Shown here piece after piece: positions 7,641 to 14,986 of a stretch of 34,828 nt of DNA. How positions within the stretch are numbered: position 1 is the first letter of the stretch; every line of letters starts with the position of its first letter. The notes under the pieces were generated by a model. The model was not told the DNA's origin. It saw only the letters and a list, made by a program, of their open reading frames with translations, and searched no databases. The translations under genes and the position numbers were made by a program. Location of the stretch: positions 1-34,828 of the forward strand of contig PWJQ01000053.1 of NCBI GenBank assembly GCA_003560875.1, given 5' to 3'. The DNA comes from Methanomassiliicoccaceae archaeon (GTDB lineage Archaea; Thermoplasmatota; Thermoplasmata; Methanomassiliicoccales; Methanomethylophilaceae).

Positions 7641-8941
7641 ATCATCACCCTCTTGTCTATGACCCTCTTGGCCTTGCCTTCGAAACGGGGGAGGGAACCG
7701 GGCTCCATCAATTGAACGTCGACCTTCACATTGAGCACCTCCTGTAGTGCCTTGGCGACCTTGGACGAGATGCCTCTCAGAGCGAGGATGTCATCGGTGA
7801 AGGCCTTGGGGTCTAACTCCACCTGCACCGACATGTTGTCCATCACTCCGCGGGACTCGATGATCATCATGTATTGCTGGGTGACTTCATCTATCTCACC
7901 CAAAACATGCTCCACCTGGGACGGGAAGACGTTGATGCCGCGTATGATTATCATGTCGTCCACCCTGCCGGTGAGACGCTGCAGCCTCGGATGGGTCCGA
8001 CCGCAGTTGCATTTCTCCCATGTGATCTCACTCAGATCACCTATGCGATATCTTATGATCGGCAGTGCCTCCCGGCGGAGCATGGTGAATACCAACTCTC
8101 CCCGCTCACCGTCACCGACGTGCTCTCCGGTCTCAGGGTCGATTACCTCCACCAGGCAGAGGTCCCCCCATATGTGTATGCCGTCCTGCTCGTGGCATTC
8201 GGTGAAAAGAGGGCCCGAGAGCTCGCTGGCCCCATAGCAGTTCTGGGCCTTTATCCCCATTTTACCCTCTATGTGCCGGCGCATGTTCTCGGACCATGGC
8301 TCGGCACCCAGTATGGCGGCCCTCATACGGGTGTCATTGCGGAAATCCAGACCCATGCCCTCGGCGACTTCGGCCATGTGCACCAGATAAGAAGGGGTGC
8401 AGGCGATGGCAGTGACCTTGAGGTCACGTATCAGATCTATCTGCTTCTTGGTCCCGCCTGTACTGGCGGGAACGGCGGCGGCACCGAGCTTCTCCACACC
8501 GTAGTGCATGCCCAGGCCACCGGAGAAAAGACCGTACCCGTTGCTCACCTGTATCACATCCCTCTTCCCCAGACCGAATGAGGCGAAGCTCCGAGCCAGT
8601 GATTCGGACCAGTTCTCAATGTCGTTGCGGGTGTAACCGACCACGGTGGGCTTGCCGGTGGTCCCAGAGGATACATGGTACCTGATGACGTCCTCCGGCG
8701 GAGCGGTGAACAGTTTGTCAGGGTAGTTGTCCCTGAGGTCTGTCTTGTTCATGGTGGGCAATCTGACGATGTCCTCCAACGAAAGTATGTCCCCTGGTAG
8801 CACTCCTGCCTCACGCATTCGGGAATGGTAGTGTGGTGAGGAATCGTAGAGCCTTGACACGAGCTCCTTGAGTGAGCTCAACTGCATACGCTCGATATCC
8901 TCCCTGCCCATGGTCTCGATGTTTTGGTTCCAGCATTCCAT
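7637..8941 (-). CDS. paaK: Phenylacetate-CoA ligase family protein (copy 2)
   Basis: A 434-residue adenylate-forming ligase. It has the phosphate-binding loop YHVSSGTTGKPTVVGYT, CTPSYLVHMAEVA, the GAEPWSE and CYGASELSGP segments, a YRIGDLSEI motif, a CNCGRTHPRL segment and the hinge region DDMIIIRGINVFPSQVE. The family makes arylacetyl-CoA from arylacetate, ATP and CoA. I start it at ATG 8941 (MECWNQ), which aligns with the other copy; ATG 8947 is an alternative, and GAGG lies just before both. It is coupled to the downstream ACT gene. It is clearly related to copy 1 but diverged throughout, so the duplication is not recent. Phenylacetate, indoleacetate and hydroxyphenylacetate are all possible substrates. 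Confidence 0.93.
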   Translation of the reverse strand: MECWNQNIETMGREDIERMQLSSLKELVSRLYDSSPHYHSRMREAGVLPGDILSLEDIVRLPTMNKTDLRDNYPDKLFTAPPEDVIRYHVSSGTTGKPTVVGYTRNDIENWSESLARSFASFGLGKRDVIQVSNGYGLFSGGLGMHYGVEKLGAAAVPASTGGTKKQIDLIRDLKVTAIACTPSYLVHMAEVAEGMGLDFRNDTRMRAAILGAEPWSENMRRHIEGKMGIKAQNCYGASELSGPLFTECHEQDGIHIWGDLCLVEVIDPETGEHVGDGERGELVFTMLRREALPIIRYRIGDLSEITWEKCNCGRTHPRLQRLTGRVDDMIIIRGINVFPSQVEHVLGEIDEVTQQYMMIIESRGVMDNMSVQVELDPKAFTDDILALRGISSKVAKALQEVLNVKVDVQLMEPGSLPRFEGKAKRVIDKRVMM

Positions 8942-9027
8942 ATGCATTCCTCAAAGAGTGCCGTGATAGGACATGACACGATTTTTGATTGTGTAAGGGA
9001 TGTCCCTATTTGATGATATCTCCGCCC

Positions 9028-9978
9028 TTATCCAGGTAGGGTCAGGCTGCCAGCGACCCTGAGTTTGCCGCCTTCGAGATGCATGATCGTCGCCTTGTCG
9101 CCGGGTAGGTGGATTATCGAGTCGTCGGCCTTCAAGGAAAGCTTCGGAGAACCTTCGCCTGACACCGAGGTGATGCGGCAAGGGACCATCTGCATCCAAT
9201 GGCCGAGATGAATGACCATACCTTCACGCAGGGGAGCCCGCCAGAATCTGCTGACCTCGGCAACGGCCTCGAACTCCTCGACGGACGTGATGCGGGGATC
9301 GTCACTGAGCACATAGCCTCTGTCCAAACGGTCGGAGTCCACACCACGCAGCGCCAGACCCACACGGTCCCCCACGGATGCGGTGTTGAAATCATCATCG
9401 TGTTTCTGTATGGACCTGACGTTTACGGTAAGGTCCAAGGGATGGGCGGTCAGTTTGGCATGTTTCCTTATGGTGCCGTCGCTGACCTTGCCCAGGACTA
9501 CAGTTCCCACTCCTTTCACATTGAAGTGATGGTCCACAGGGACGGAACCGTGCGGCTCCTCCTTCTCCTCGATAGTCAAGGAGGCCTCCAGGAGTGATTC
9601 CCGCAGGGCGATGGGGTCGTCCTCAATGAAGTCGTACCCCTCTGCCACAGTGCCCTGCAGCAAAGGTGAGACCTGATCTTCCTGTATGTATCCCTTCAAA
9701 AGGATGGCGCCTTTGGATACCCCTAAGGTGTCCAGCATCACTATGGCCTCCCCGAAATGATGGTCGACCTTCTCCACCACTATCACAGCCATGTCCGCCA
9801 GTGAGCAGGCGTAGAACAGGGGTGCGAGTTTCTCCGGATACCGGACGGGCTCCGCTATGGTGACCTGGGCCTTACCTTTCTTGAGGTCGTAGAAGGCCAT
9901 GTCGGAGACGCTGCCCTTCTTGGCCAGAGAGGATGAGAAACCTGGCTGGCCTAAAACTGCCACATTGAGATTCGGCAT
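9028..9978 (-). CDS. SelB-like translation-factor homologue (aSelBL type), degenerate GTPase
   Basis: A 316-residue protein with the layout of a shortened translational GTPase: an N-terminal Rossmann-like domain (1-110), then EF-Tu-like beta-barrels (DHHFNVKGVGTVVLGKVSDG; GDRVGLALRGVDSDRLDRGYVL). The GTPase motifs are lost: the P-loop position reads GQPGFSSSL, without GKT, there is no DxxG after the second strand, and NKxD is replaced by LLKGYI. This fits the archaeal SelB-like family (aSelBL) described from several lineages, whose function is unknown to me. It lies 11 bases after the copy-1 ACT gene and 86 before the copy-2 ligase, all minus. The fold call is good; no substrate or RNA partner is visible. 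Confidence 0.8.
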   Translation of the reverse strand: MPNLNVAVLGQPGFSSSLAKKGSVSDMAFYDLKKGKAQVTIAEPVRYPEKLAPLFYACSLADMAVIVVEKVDHHFGEAIVMLDTLGVSKGAILLKGYIQEDQVSPLLQGTVAEGYDFIEDDPIALRESLLEASLTIEEKEEPHGSVPVDHHFNVKGVGTVVLGKVSDGTIRKHAKLTAHPLDLTVNVRSIQKHDDDFNTASVGDRVGLALRGVDSDRLDRGYVLSDDPRITSVEEFEAVAEVSRFWRAPLREGMVIHLGHWMQMVPCRITSVSGEGSPKLSLKADDSIIHLPGDKATIMHLEGGKLRVAGSLTLPG

Positions 9979-9989
9979 CTGCAGTCCGC

Positions 9990-10418
9990 CTACAGGTCCC
10001 CTTCCTGCATCAGCTTAACGCCGCGGTCGGTCAGGGCCTTTATGGCCGACTCGGTGTCATCGACACGTATGAAGAATGTCGCTCCGCCCTTTCCGGAGTA
10101 GGCGTATCCATACTCTATGTTGATACCCTCCTCACCGAGCACAGCCGCCGCCTCGAAGAGCCCTCCGGGGCGGTCCTGCATCGGTATGGCGATGACCTCG
10201 GTCTCCTTCACGATGACGCCGCGTTCCTTGAGCCGGGAATAGGCCCTGTCGGGCTCCCGCACGATGGCTCGGAACACACCGAAGCCGCTGGCCTCGGCGA
10301 TGTTGAAGGCACATATGTCTATGCCCTCCTCACTGAGCATCTTGGCGATCTTGGCGAGCCTTCCAGGTTCGTTGTTCACGAACACGGATATCTGCTTTAT
10401 GATGTGTCTTCGGGGCAT
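9990..10418 (-). CDS. Tandem ACT-domain protein (copy 1)
   Basis: A 142-residue protein with two ACT modules: ISVFVNNEPGRLAKIAKML (about residues 10-72) and AIPMQDRPGGLFEAAAVLG (about 76-138). ATG 10418 shares its A with the ligase stop (TAATG), giving translational coupling. It is a paralogue of the ACT protein at 7218-7640, matching in the FNIAEASGFGVFR region and the VIAIP linker. It is probably an amino-acid-binding regulator of the ligase. The two copies differ in the loops that normally contact the ligand, so they may sense different amino acids. That last point is inference. Confidence 0.88.
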   Translation of the reverse strand: MPRRHIIKQISVFVNNEPGRLAKIAKMLSEEGIDICAFNIAEASGFGVFRAIVREPDRAYSRLKERGVIVKETEVIAIPMQDRPGGLFEAAAVLGEEGINIEYGYAYSGKGGATFFIRVDDTESAIKALTDRGVKLMQEGDL

Positions 10419-11716
10419 TAGAAAACCCTCTTGTCGATGACCCTCTTGGCCTTCCCTTCGAACCGGGGTAGCGAGCCGGGGTCCATCAGCTCTACGTTCA
10501 CGGAGATGTTGAGGTATTTCTTCATATCAGAGTCGATCTTCTTCTTGATTGCCATCATATCGGACATCTTGTCGCTGAAGTGATCGGGGCACAGTTCGGT
10601 CTGAACGGTCATGACGTCCAAGGCTCCTTTCCGATCCAGGATTATCATGAACTGCTCGCCGACCTCGGGGATGTTCATCAAGGTGTGCTCGACCTGTGAC
10701 GGGAAGATGTTGATGCCTCGTATGATCAGCATGTCATCGGTCCTGCCGCTTATCCTTCCTATACGTGCGGAGGTCCTGCCGCATTCGCACTTCTCCTCCA
10801 GGGCGTAGGTCAGATCGCGTATGCGGTAGCGGATCATCGGCATGGCCTCCTTCTTGAGAACCGTTATGACCAACTCACCCTCCTCCCCCTCGGGAACAGG
10901 TTCCTCGGTCTCAGGGTCCAGGATCTCCACGATGGCAACATCTCCCCAAACATGGATGCCGTTGCGTTCCTCGCACTCCGTGAACATCGGGCCGGAGAGT
11001 TCTGAGGTTCCATAGATATCGTAAGCCTGTATGCCCAGAGTCTCCTGTATATGCTGGCGCATGCCTTCCGACCATGGCTCAGCGCCGAGGACGGCCTTCC
11101 TCAATTTGGTGTCGCGCTGGAAATCGATGCCCAGCTTCTTAGCCACCTCGCCCATGTGTATCATGTATGATGGCGTGCAGGCGATGGCAGTGACCTCGAG
11201 GTCTATCATCAGCTCCAACTGTCTCTCGGTGTTGCCGACGCTGGCAGGCAAAACCGTCGCCCCTACACGTTCTGCCCCGTAGTGCAGCCCCAGACCTCCG
11301 GTGAACAGGCCGTAACCATAGGATACCTGGACGACGTCCCCGGTCCCTATGCCTATGGACGTCAGGGCACGGGCTAGGCTATCCGTCCAGAACTCTATGT
11401 CCTGGGCGGTGTAGCCCACAAGCGTTGGTTTGCCGGTGGTGCCCGATGAGACGTGATAACGAACGACCTCGTCGCGGGTTGATGTGAATAACTTGGTAGG
11501 GTAATGGTCCCGAAGGTCCTGCTTGTGCATGAAAGGTAGCTTGCGGATATCCTCGAGGGACTGGATGTCGTCAGGGTGGACACCCTGCTCCTTCATACGG
11601 TCGCGATAGAAGTTGTTGAAACTATAGAGCCGATAAACCAGGGTCTTCAACTCCCTGAACTGATGTCTTTTCAGTTCTTCCTTCGGCATACATTCCATGC
11701 GGGCATTCCAATACAT
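10418..11716 (-). CDS. paaK: Phenylacetate-CoA ligase family protein (copy 1)
   Basis: A 432-residue adenylate-forming ligase with the same motif series as copy 2: YHVSSGTTGKPTLVGYT, CTPSYMIHMGEVA, VLGAEPWSEGM, IYGTSELSGP, YRIRDLTYA, CECGRTSARI and DDMLIIRGINIFPSQVE. The frame is open to ATG 11743, but GGAGGAG lies eight bases before ATG 11716 (MYWNARME), which also aligns with the other ligase, so I chose 11716. It makes arylacetyl-CoA from an aryl acid with ATP and CoA. It is probably the first gene of a five-gene minus-strand run (ligase, ACT, SelB-like, ligase, ACT) driven by a TATA element near 11753-11760. Confidence 0.93.
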   Translation of the reverse strand: MYWNARMECMPKEELKRHQFRELKTLVYRLYSFNNFYRDRMKEQGVHPDDIQSLEDIRKLPFMHKQDLRDHYPTKLFTSTRDEVVRYHVSSGTTGKPTLVGYTAQDIEFWTDSLARALTSIGIGTGDVVQVSYGYGLFTGGLGLHYGAERVGATVLPASVGNTERQLELMIDLEVTAIACTPSYMIHMGEVAKKLGIDFQRDTKLRKAVLGAEPWSEGMRQHIQETLGIQAYDIYGTSELSGPMFTECEERNGIHVWGDVAIVEILDPETEEPVPEGEEGELVITVLKKEAMPMIRYRIRDLTYALEEKCECGRTSARIGRISGRTDDMLIIRGINIFPSQVEHTLMNIPEVGEQFMIILDRKGALDVMTVQTELCPDHFSDKMSDMMAIKKKIDSDMKKYLNISVNVELMDPGSLPRFEGKAKRVIDKRVF

Positions 11717-11743
11717 CAGGTTCTCCTCCGACAGGGATTGCAT

Positions 11744-11813
11744 ATCAATGATATTAAATTAACAGCGGGCAGGGAACACAAACCAGTTATACGGACTAGT
11801 AGATTGGACGGTG
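11744..11813. promoter_or_regulatory. Divergent promoter region
   Basis: On the minus strand AATTTAAT (11753-11760) sits about 40 bases before the ligase ATG at 11716, leaving a short leader with a ribosome site. On the plus strand TTATAC (about 11787-11792) lies about 24 bases before ATG 11814, fitting a leaderless message. No clear palindromic operator is seen. Confidence 0.45.
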
Positions 11814-12437
11814 ATGTTCGACCTTGTGGAGAGGGCCGATATGCTGATGGAGGATTCTAGACTTTACTCCGCAATCCTGGCCGAGGAATCGGGGAGTAAG
11901 GACCCTGCTGCCATGGCGTTCTCCATGATACATAACAAATCCATGATAACCAAGGAGATACTGCAGTTCTATTACCGGCTCTGGTCAGGAGGCGTGCGTA
12001 ATTACGACATCGATGAGGAGGATCTGAGCGCCGAGATCGCCGAGAGATCCGTGTATCTCGGGAAGATGCTCTTCGTCGATGTTCTGAGTACCATAGAGCA
12101 CTCCGCCAAGAAGATCTCCAAACAAGATGGCGTGACTGATGCCCAGATCTCCCTGAGGTCGATAATGGACAAGTCCCTCATCGATGGACGCATGACCTCT
12201 GACCGGCACCGGGAGTGGAACGATATCATAACGATGCGGAACCTCGCGGTCCATGACAATTCCATCTCTGACCGTTCCAAGAAATGCATCATTGGCTCCT
12301 TGACGATATCGATGCGCCCCAACAGGATGATGAAGGGACCTCTGAATACCTTCGTGGAATTGGCGAGGATATCCAACCAATATTATTACGAATGGCTTCG
12401 GTCGCTGCGCGCATCGCGTGACGCTGACACACCCTGA
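11814..12437 (+). CDS. Hypothetical protein with HEPN-like RNxxxH motif (207 aa)
   Basis: This all-alpha-looking protein of 207 residues starts at ATG 11814, with GTG 11811 directly before it as an alternative. A segment near residue 142 (MRNLAVHDN) matches the RNxxxH motif of HEPN-type RNases and nucleotide-binding helical proteins, preceded by a long helix (RHREWNDIITM), which is the usual HEPN position. The N-terminal half is also helical (MFDLVERADMLMEDSRLYSAIL). No partner nucleotidyltransferase or antitoxin gene is adjacent, so the usual toxin-antitoxin arrangement is missing. It ends about 40 bases before the SRP RNA. The HEPN call rests on one motif and helix pattern. Confidence 0.7.
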   Translation: MFDLVERADMLMEDSRLYSAILAEESGSKDPAAMAFSMIHNKSMITKEILQFYYRLWSGGVRNYDIDEEDLSAEIAERSVYLGKMLFVDVLSTIEHSAKKISKQDGVTDAQISLRSIMDKSLIDGRMTSDRHREWNDIITMRNLAVHDNSISDRSKKCIIGSLTISMRPNRMMKGPLNTFVELARISNQYYYEWLRSLRASRDADTP

Positions 12438-12450
12438 GATAAGGAAACGA

Positions 12451-12458
12451 CTAAATAT
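12451..12458 (+). promoter_or_regulatory. TATA box of the SRP RNA gene
   Basis: CTAAATAT, preceded by a purine-rich GGAAACGA that could serve as the BRE, lies about 25 bases upstream of the predicted RNA 5' end at 12479. Confidence 0.65.
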
Positions 12459-12478
12459 CCCTGGGCCTTAGCACCGGA

Positions 12479-12790
12479 TGCTAGGCTTGACCGGGATGTT
12501 CGGCGTATCCTTGTATACCGAAACCGTCGATATGCGGAGGTGACAACGGAGGACGACGTGGCTCGGACCCGGAGGCCCAGTATTGCGACTATGAGGTCCT
12601 GTCCAACGGGGCCGGTGGCAGTGGCTAGGTTCGACCGGAGGGTCGTTACCGCCACTCTAATCGCGGAAACCGGGCGAGGCCCTGACGGGAGCAGCCTTAC
12701 CGTGAACTACCGACGCTCGAGGGGTAGCGGGGCTGAGAAGCGATACGGTCAACCTCCAGGCGAGAGCGCGGCTACCTCCGTGGCCTAGCA
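12479..12790 (+). ncRNA. ffs: Signal recognition particle 7S RNA
   Basis: A GC-rich, non-coding stretch of about 312 bases. Its ends pair perfectly over eight bases (TGCTAGGC at 12479-12486 with GCCTAGCA at 12783-12790), as in archaeal SRP RNA helix 1. Near the 3' side lies the SRP54-binding helix 8: GCGAGG, the CCC/GGG stem (12680-12682 with 12687-12689), a UGAC tetraloop (12683-12686) and the invariant AGCAGCC (12690-12696). The length suits archaeal 7S RNA. SRP RNA binds SRP19 and SRP54 and targets membrane and secreted proteins. The loop is UGAC rather than the common GGAA. Exact ends are inferred from pairing. Confidence 0.93.
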
Positions 12791-12791
12791 C

Positions 12792-13766
12792 TCATCCCTT
12801 TCTTATGCAACCGGTTATCTTGTCCTTACCGAAATCGAAGAGGACCCGCTCCTCATCGCCGTCACGGATGCTGTAGATCCTTCCGTTCTCCACCTTACCG
12901 ACGACAGCACCATCGAGGCCGACTTCGGAGAACAGTTCCATGATCCTTGCCGACGAGGAAGGAGAACAGGTGATGGCGAAACCGCAACCCTGGTAGGAAA
13001 TCAACCATTGGGTGAAATCTATGTCCGCCGGTCGTGGTATCTTAGCGAGGTCCACATGCGCACCTTTGCCACTGGTCTCCAGCAACATACCGAGCGTGCC
13101 TAAGGCACCGGGATTGCTCATGTCCTTGGCCGCGGAGGCGAGCTTCTCCTTGCCTATCTGTCTCATAGTGATTATCTGCCTTCGCACCAGTTCATCATCC
13201 TTTGCCGTGGTCGTATCCCAGGCCAAGGGCAGTTCGGGCGGATAGAAACCGTCGAGGTCCATGACAAAAACGATATCGTCTCCGACCTTGGCTGTGTGGC
13301 TGTATATGACCTCGTCGCAGGGGGCGGTCCCTATTATGGACACATCAATGGCGTTGTAGGCACAGTCGGGATGGGTGTGGCCACCAACGACCGGGACCAT
13401 GAACTTCCTCACCGCCCTCTCCATGCCTTTGAGGACCTGGGTGCATATGCGGTTATCCTTGATCGAAACGATGTCCACCATCGCCAAGGGCATACCGCCC
13501 ATGGCGGCTATGTCGTTAACATTCACCAGGACGGCGAAGTAACCCGCATAATAGGGGTTGGTCTTCATCAGGGATTCCATTATACCATCGGCAGCGAAAA
13601 GGATGCATTCATCCCCATGCTTGATGACTGCGGCGTCCTCTCCCGCCGAGGCTAGGACATCGGAGAAATCCGCGGTAGGGAGATATCCTACCACTTCCTG
13701 GATGGGATGCTTTCGGGTTATGCCCGGGAAGTTCCTCACTGTGCTCACGATTCCATCGATGTCCAT
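12792..13766 (-). CDS. AIR synthase-related protein, methanogenesis marker 2-like
   Basis: From ATG 13766 this is 324 residues of the PurM/AIR-synthase superfamily: GEDAAVIKHGDECILFAADGIME, the VNVNDIAAMGGMPLAMVD motif, VVGGHTHPDCAYNAIDVSIIGTA, NPGALGTLGMLLETSGKGA and a final GKVENGRIYSI. The family binds ATP-like ligands; members include PurM, SelD, ThiL and HypE. Length and the GALGTLGMLLE segment match methanogenesis marker protein 2 as I remember it. A GTG two codons earlier (13772) is possible. The open frame continues upstream, but a TATA at 13791-13800 about 25-29 bases from these starts argues for a leaderless message. Function is unknown; other AIR-synthase-like proteins are the alternative. 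Confidence 0.85.
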   Translation of the reverse strand: MDIDGIVSTVRNFPGITRKHPIQEVVGYLPTADFSDVLASAGEDAAVIKHGDECILFAADGIMESLMKTNPYYAGYFAVLVNVNDIAAMGGMPLAMVDIVSIKDNRICTQVLKGMERAVRKFMVPVVGGHTHPDCAYNAIDVSIIGTAPCDEVIYSHTAKVGDDIVFVMDLDGFYPPELPLAWDTTTAKDDELVRRQIITMRQIGKEKLASAAKDMSNPGALGTLGMLLETSGKGAHVDLAKIPRPADIDFTQWLISYQGCGFAITCSPSSSARIMELFSEVGLDGAVVGKVENGRIYSIRDGDEERVLFDFGKDKITGCIRKG

Positions 13767-13790
13767 GTCCACTTGTAAACAATCCTGTAA

Positions 13791-13800
13791 TAAATATATT
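13791..13800 (-). promoter_or_regulatory. TATA box of the marker-2-like gene
   Basis: It reads AATATATTTA on the minus strand, centred about 23 bases from GTG 13772 and 29 from ATG 13766, so the mRNA should begin at or within a few bases of the start codon. Confidence 0.6.
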
Positions 13801-13806
13801 GTCGAC

Positions 13807-14385
13807 TCAAAGCAGTTTGCTCTGACGGGTGTCGAGCACCAAATGCCTGGATTGTGTGAGTGATGTGGACATTGCCTCCAAGGCACGTGCGTATTCTTCG
13901 ACCGGCATATCCTCGTCCGGCTCATAGGCAACGTCAGCTGCTGGGAACTTCGTCCTCAATCTCTTCGGCATACTGGATCGCAATTCGGCAAGGGTGTTAT
14001 GCTCGACCCTACTGCCTTTGATGATATCCACTCCGGCGAGACGCAACTCCGATTCGAAGACTGGACGCCTGAGCAGTGAATGCAACACTTGCAGTGTTCG
14101 TTTATCAGGGTCGTCGCAGGTCTCCTTGGAGGCCATGTATGCGCGGCTGTAGACGTTGTCATCGTGACTGCTGATCGGAGTGTAGACCTTGGATGGCGGT
14201 ATGTCCTTCTCCTTGACGATCTGCATGTCCGAGAGGGCTCTGAGATAACCGGTGATGATGAGACGGTGTATCTTATAACCTGATTTTTCGAGCTCTTTGG
14301 CCAAGGCGCTGATGGACTTGCCGTCCTTGCCAAGTGCCTCCAGGATGGTCCTTTTGAAGTCCTCCTGCAATAGAAGCTTACTCAT
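13807..14385 (-). CDS. Winged-helix-type DNA-binding protein (192 aa)
   Basis: A 192-residue protein whose N-terminal third looks like a winged helix-turn-helix: DFKRTILEALGKDGKSISALAKELEKSGYKIHRLIITGYLRALSDMQIV, then a basic wing (KEKDIPPSKVY). The middle (TLQVLHSLLRRPVFESELRLAGV) could be a second helical module, and the C-terminus is acidic and charged. I know no named family for it. It sits just upstream of the marker-2-like gene on the same strand, with that gene's TATA at the very end of this one, so it may regulate or be partly co-transcribed with it. A TATA-like CTTTATTATC on the minus strand lies near 14412-14421. Confidence 0.75.
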   Translation of the reverse strand: MSKLLLQEDFKRTILEALGKDGKSISALAKELEKSGYKIHRLIITGYLRALSDMQIVKEKDIPPSKVYTPISSHDDNVYSRAYMASKETCDDPDKRTLQVLHSLLRRPVFESELRLAGVDIIKGSRVEHNTLAELRSSMPKRLRTKFPAADVAYEPDEDMPVEEYARALEAMSTSLTQSRHLVLDTRQSKLL

Positions 14386-14986
14386 TGTATCGAATCTGAT
14401 AACAGATATGATAATAAAGATGTTGCCTTCGACCCATGGTAAACGAACCGCGGTTCAGATAACTGTATGGCCCTATTGACAGGAGCGATGAATGAGATTC
14501 GAATATTTATCAGCTGGAACCTGTCGTTTTTTTCCATATTGAATATAACGAGTATCAAATATTAACCGTCAGTGATGGGCGATATCGTTTCTAGATAAAT
14601 GATATGATCTACGACTATGAGAGTAACGACAGGATCTTAGCAAAAAAGTCTCAGAGATGGCTTGCAGGAAGCAAGGTTATTTCCGAAGCTGTATCGGAGG
14701 TCATCACTCTCGAAGCATATCAACGGCTGCTATTCCGATGTCCCGATATAAACGGAGAAGGTGTCCATGTGTAATTTTACGGCCCCGGCCTACAGAAGAG
14801 GACATGTGAATGTGATCACAGGTGACACTTCACCCAAACATTGGATACGGAAGTCCTTCAGAATCACATCTCAGAATCCCTTCAACGGATATCCCTTTGA
14901 ATCTGATGGAAATCAGAAAGAGTTAAGAGATGACCATATGACTTATCATCATTGATATCGGCAGTGGGCTTACCGTTCGGAGATTG
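14386..14986. other. 601-base stretch without a convincing gene
   Basis: The stretch is visibly more AT-rich than its neighbours, especially 14490-14610. It contains the promoter region of the minus-strand winged-helix gene at its left end and presumably that of the kinase at its right end. Two short plus frames exist (14604-14774 and 14761-14955), overlapping in different frames; neither has a recognisable product. No tRNA, structured RNA or repeat array is evident. Confidence 0.6.
14604..14774 (+). CDS. Possible small ORF (56 aa), unsupported
   Basis: ATG 14604 opens 56 codons beginning MIYDYESNDR and ending NGEGVHV, with charged and hydrophobic residues mixed as in a real small protein. 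There is no clear ribosome site and no recognised family. AT-rich flanks with TATA-like runs could allow a leaderless start. It could equally be chance. Confidence 0.25.
   Translation: MIYDYESNDRILAKKSQRWLAGSKVISEAVSEVITLEAYQRLLFRCPDINGEGVHV

Noticed and set aside
7874-8581. Plus-strand frame of 235 codons
   Set aside because: It is antisense to the copy-2 ligase, whose motifs are intact; the translated product is low-meaning and unrelated to any family I know.
12386-12788. Short frames on both strands through 12386-12788
   Set aside because: They lie over the SRP RNA, whose paired ends and helix 8 explain the sequence.
14761-14955. 64-codon plus frame (MSMCNFTAPAYRRGH...)
   Set aside because: It has a weak GTG start, no ribosome site and no recognised fold, and it overlaps another dubious small frame.
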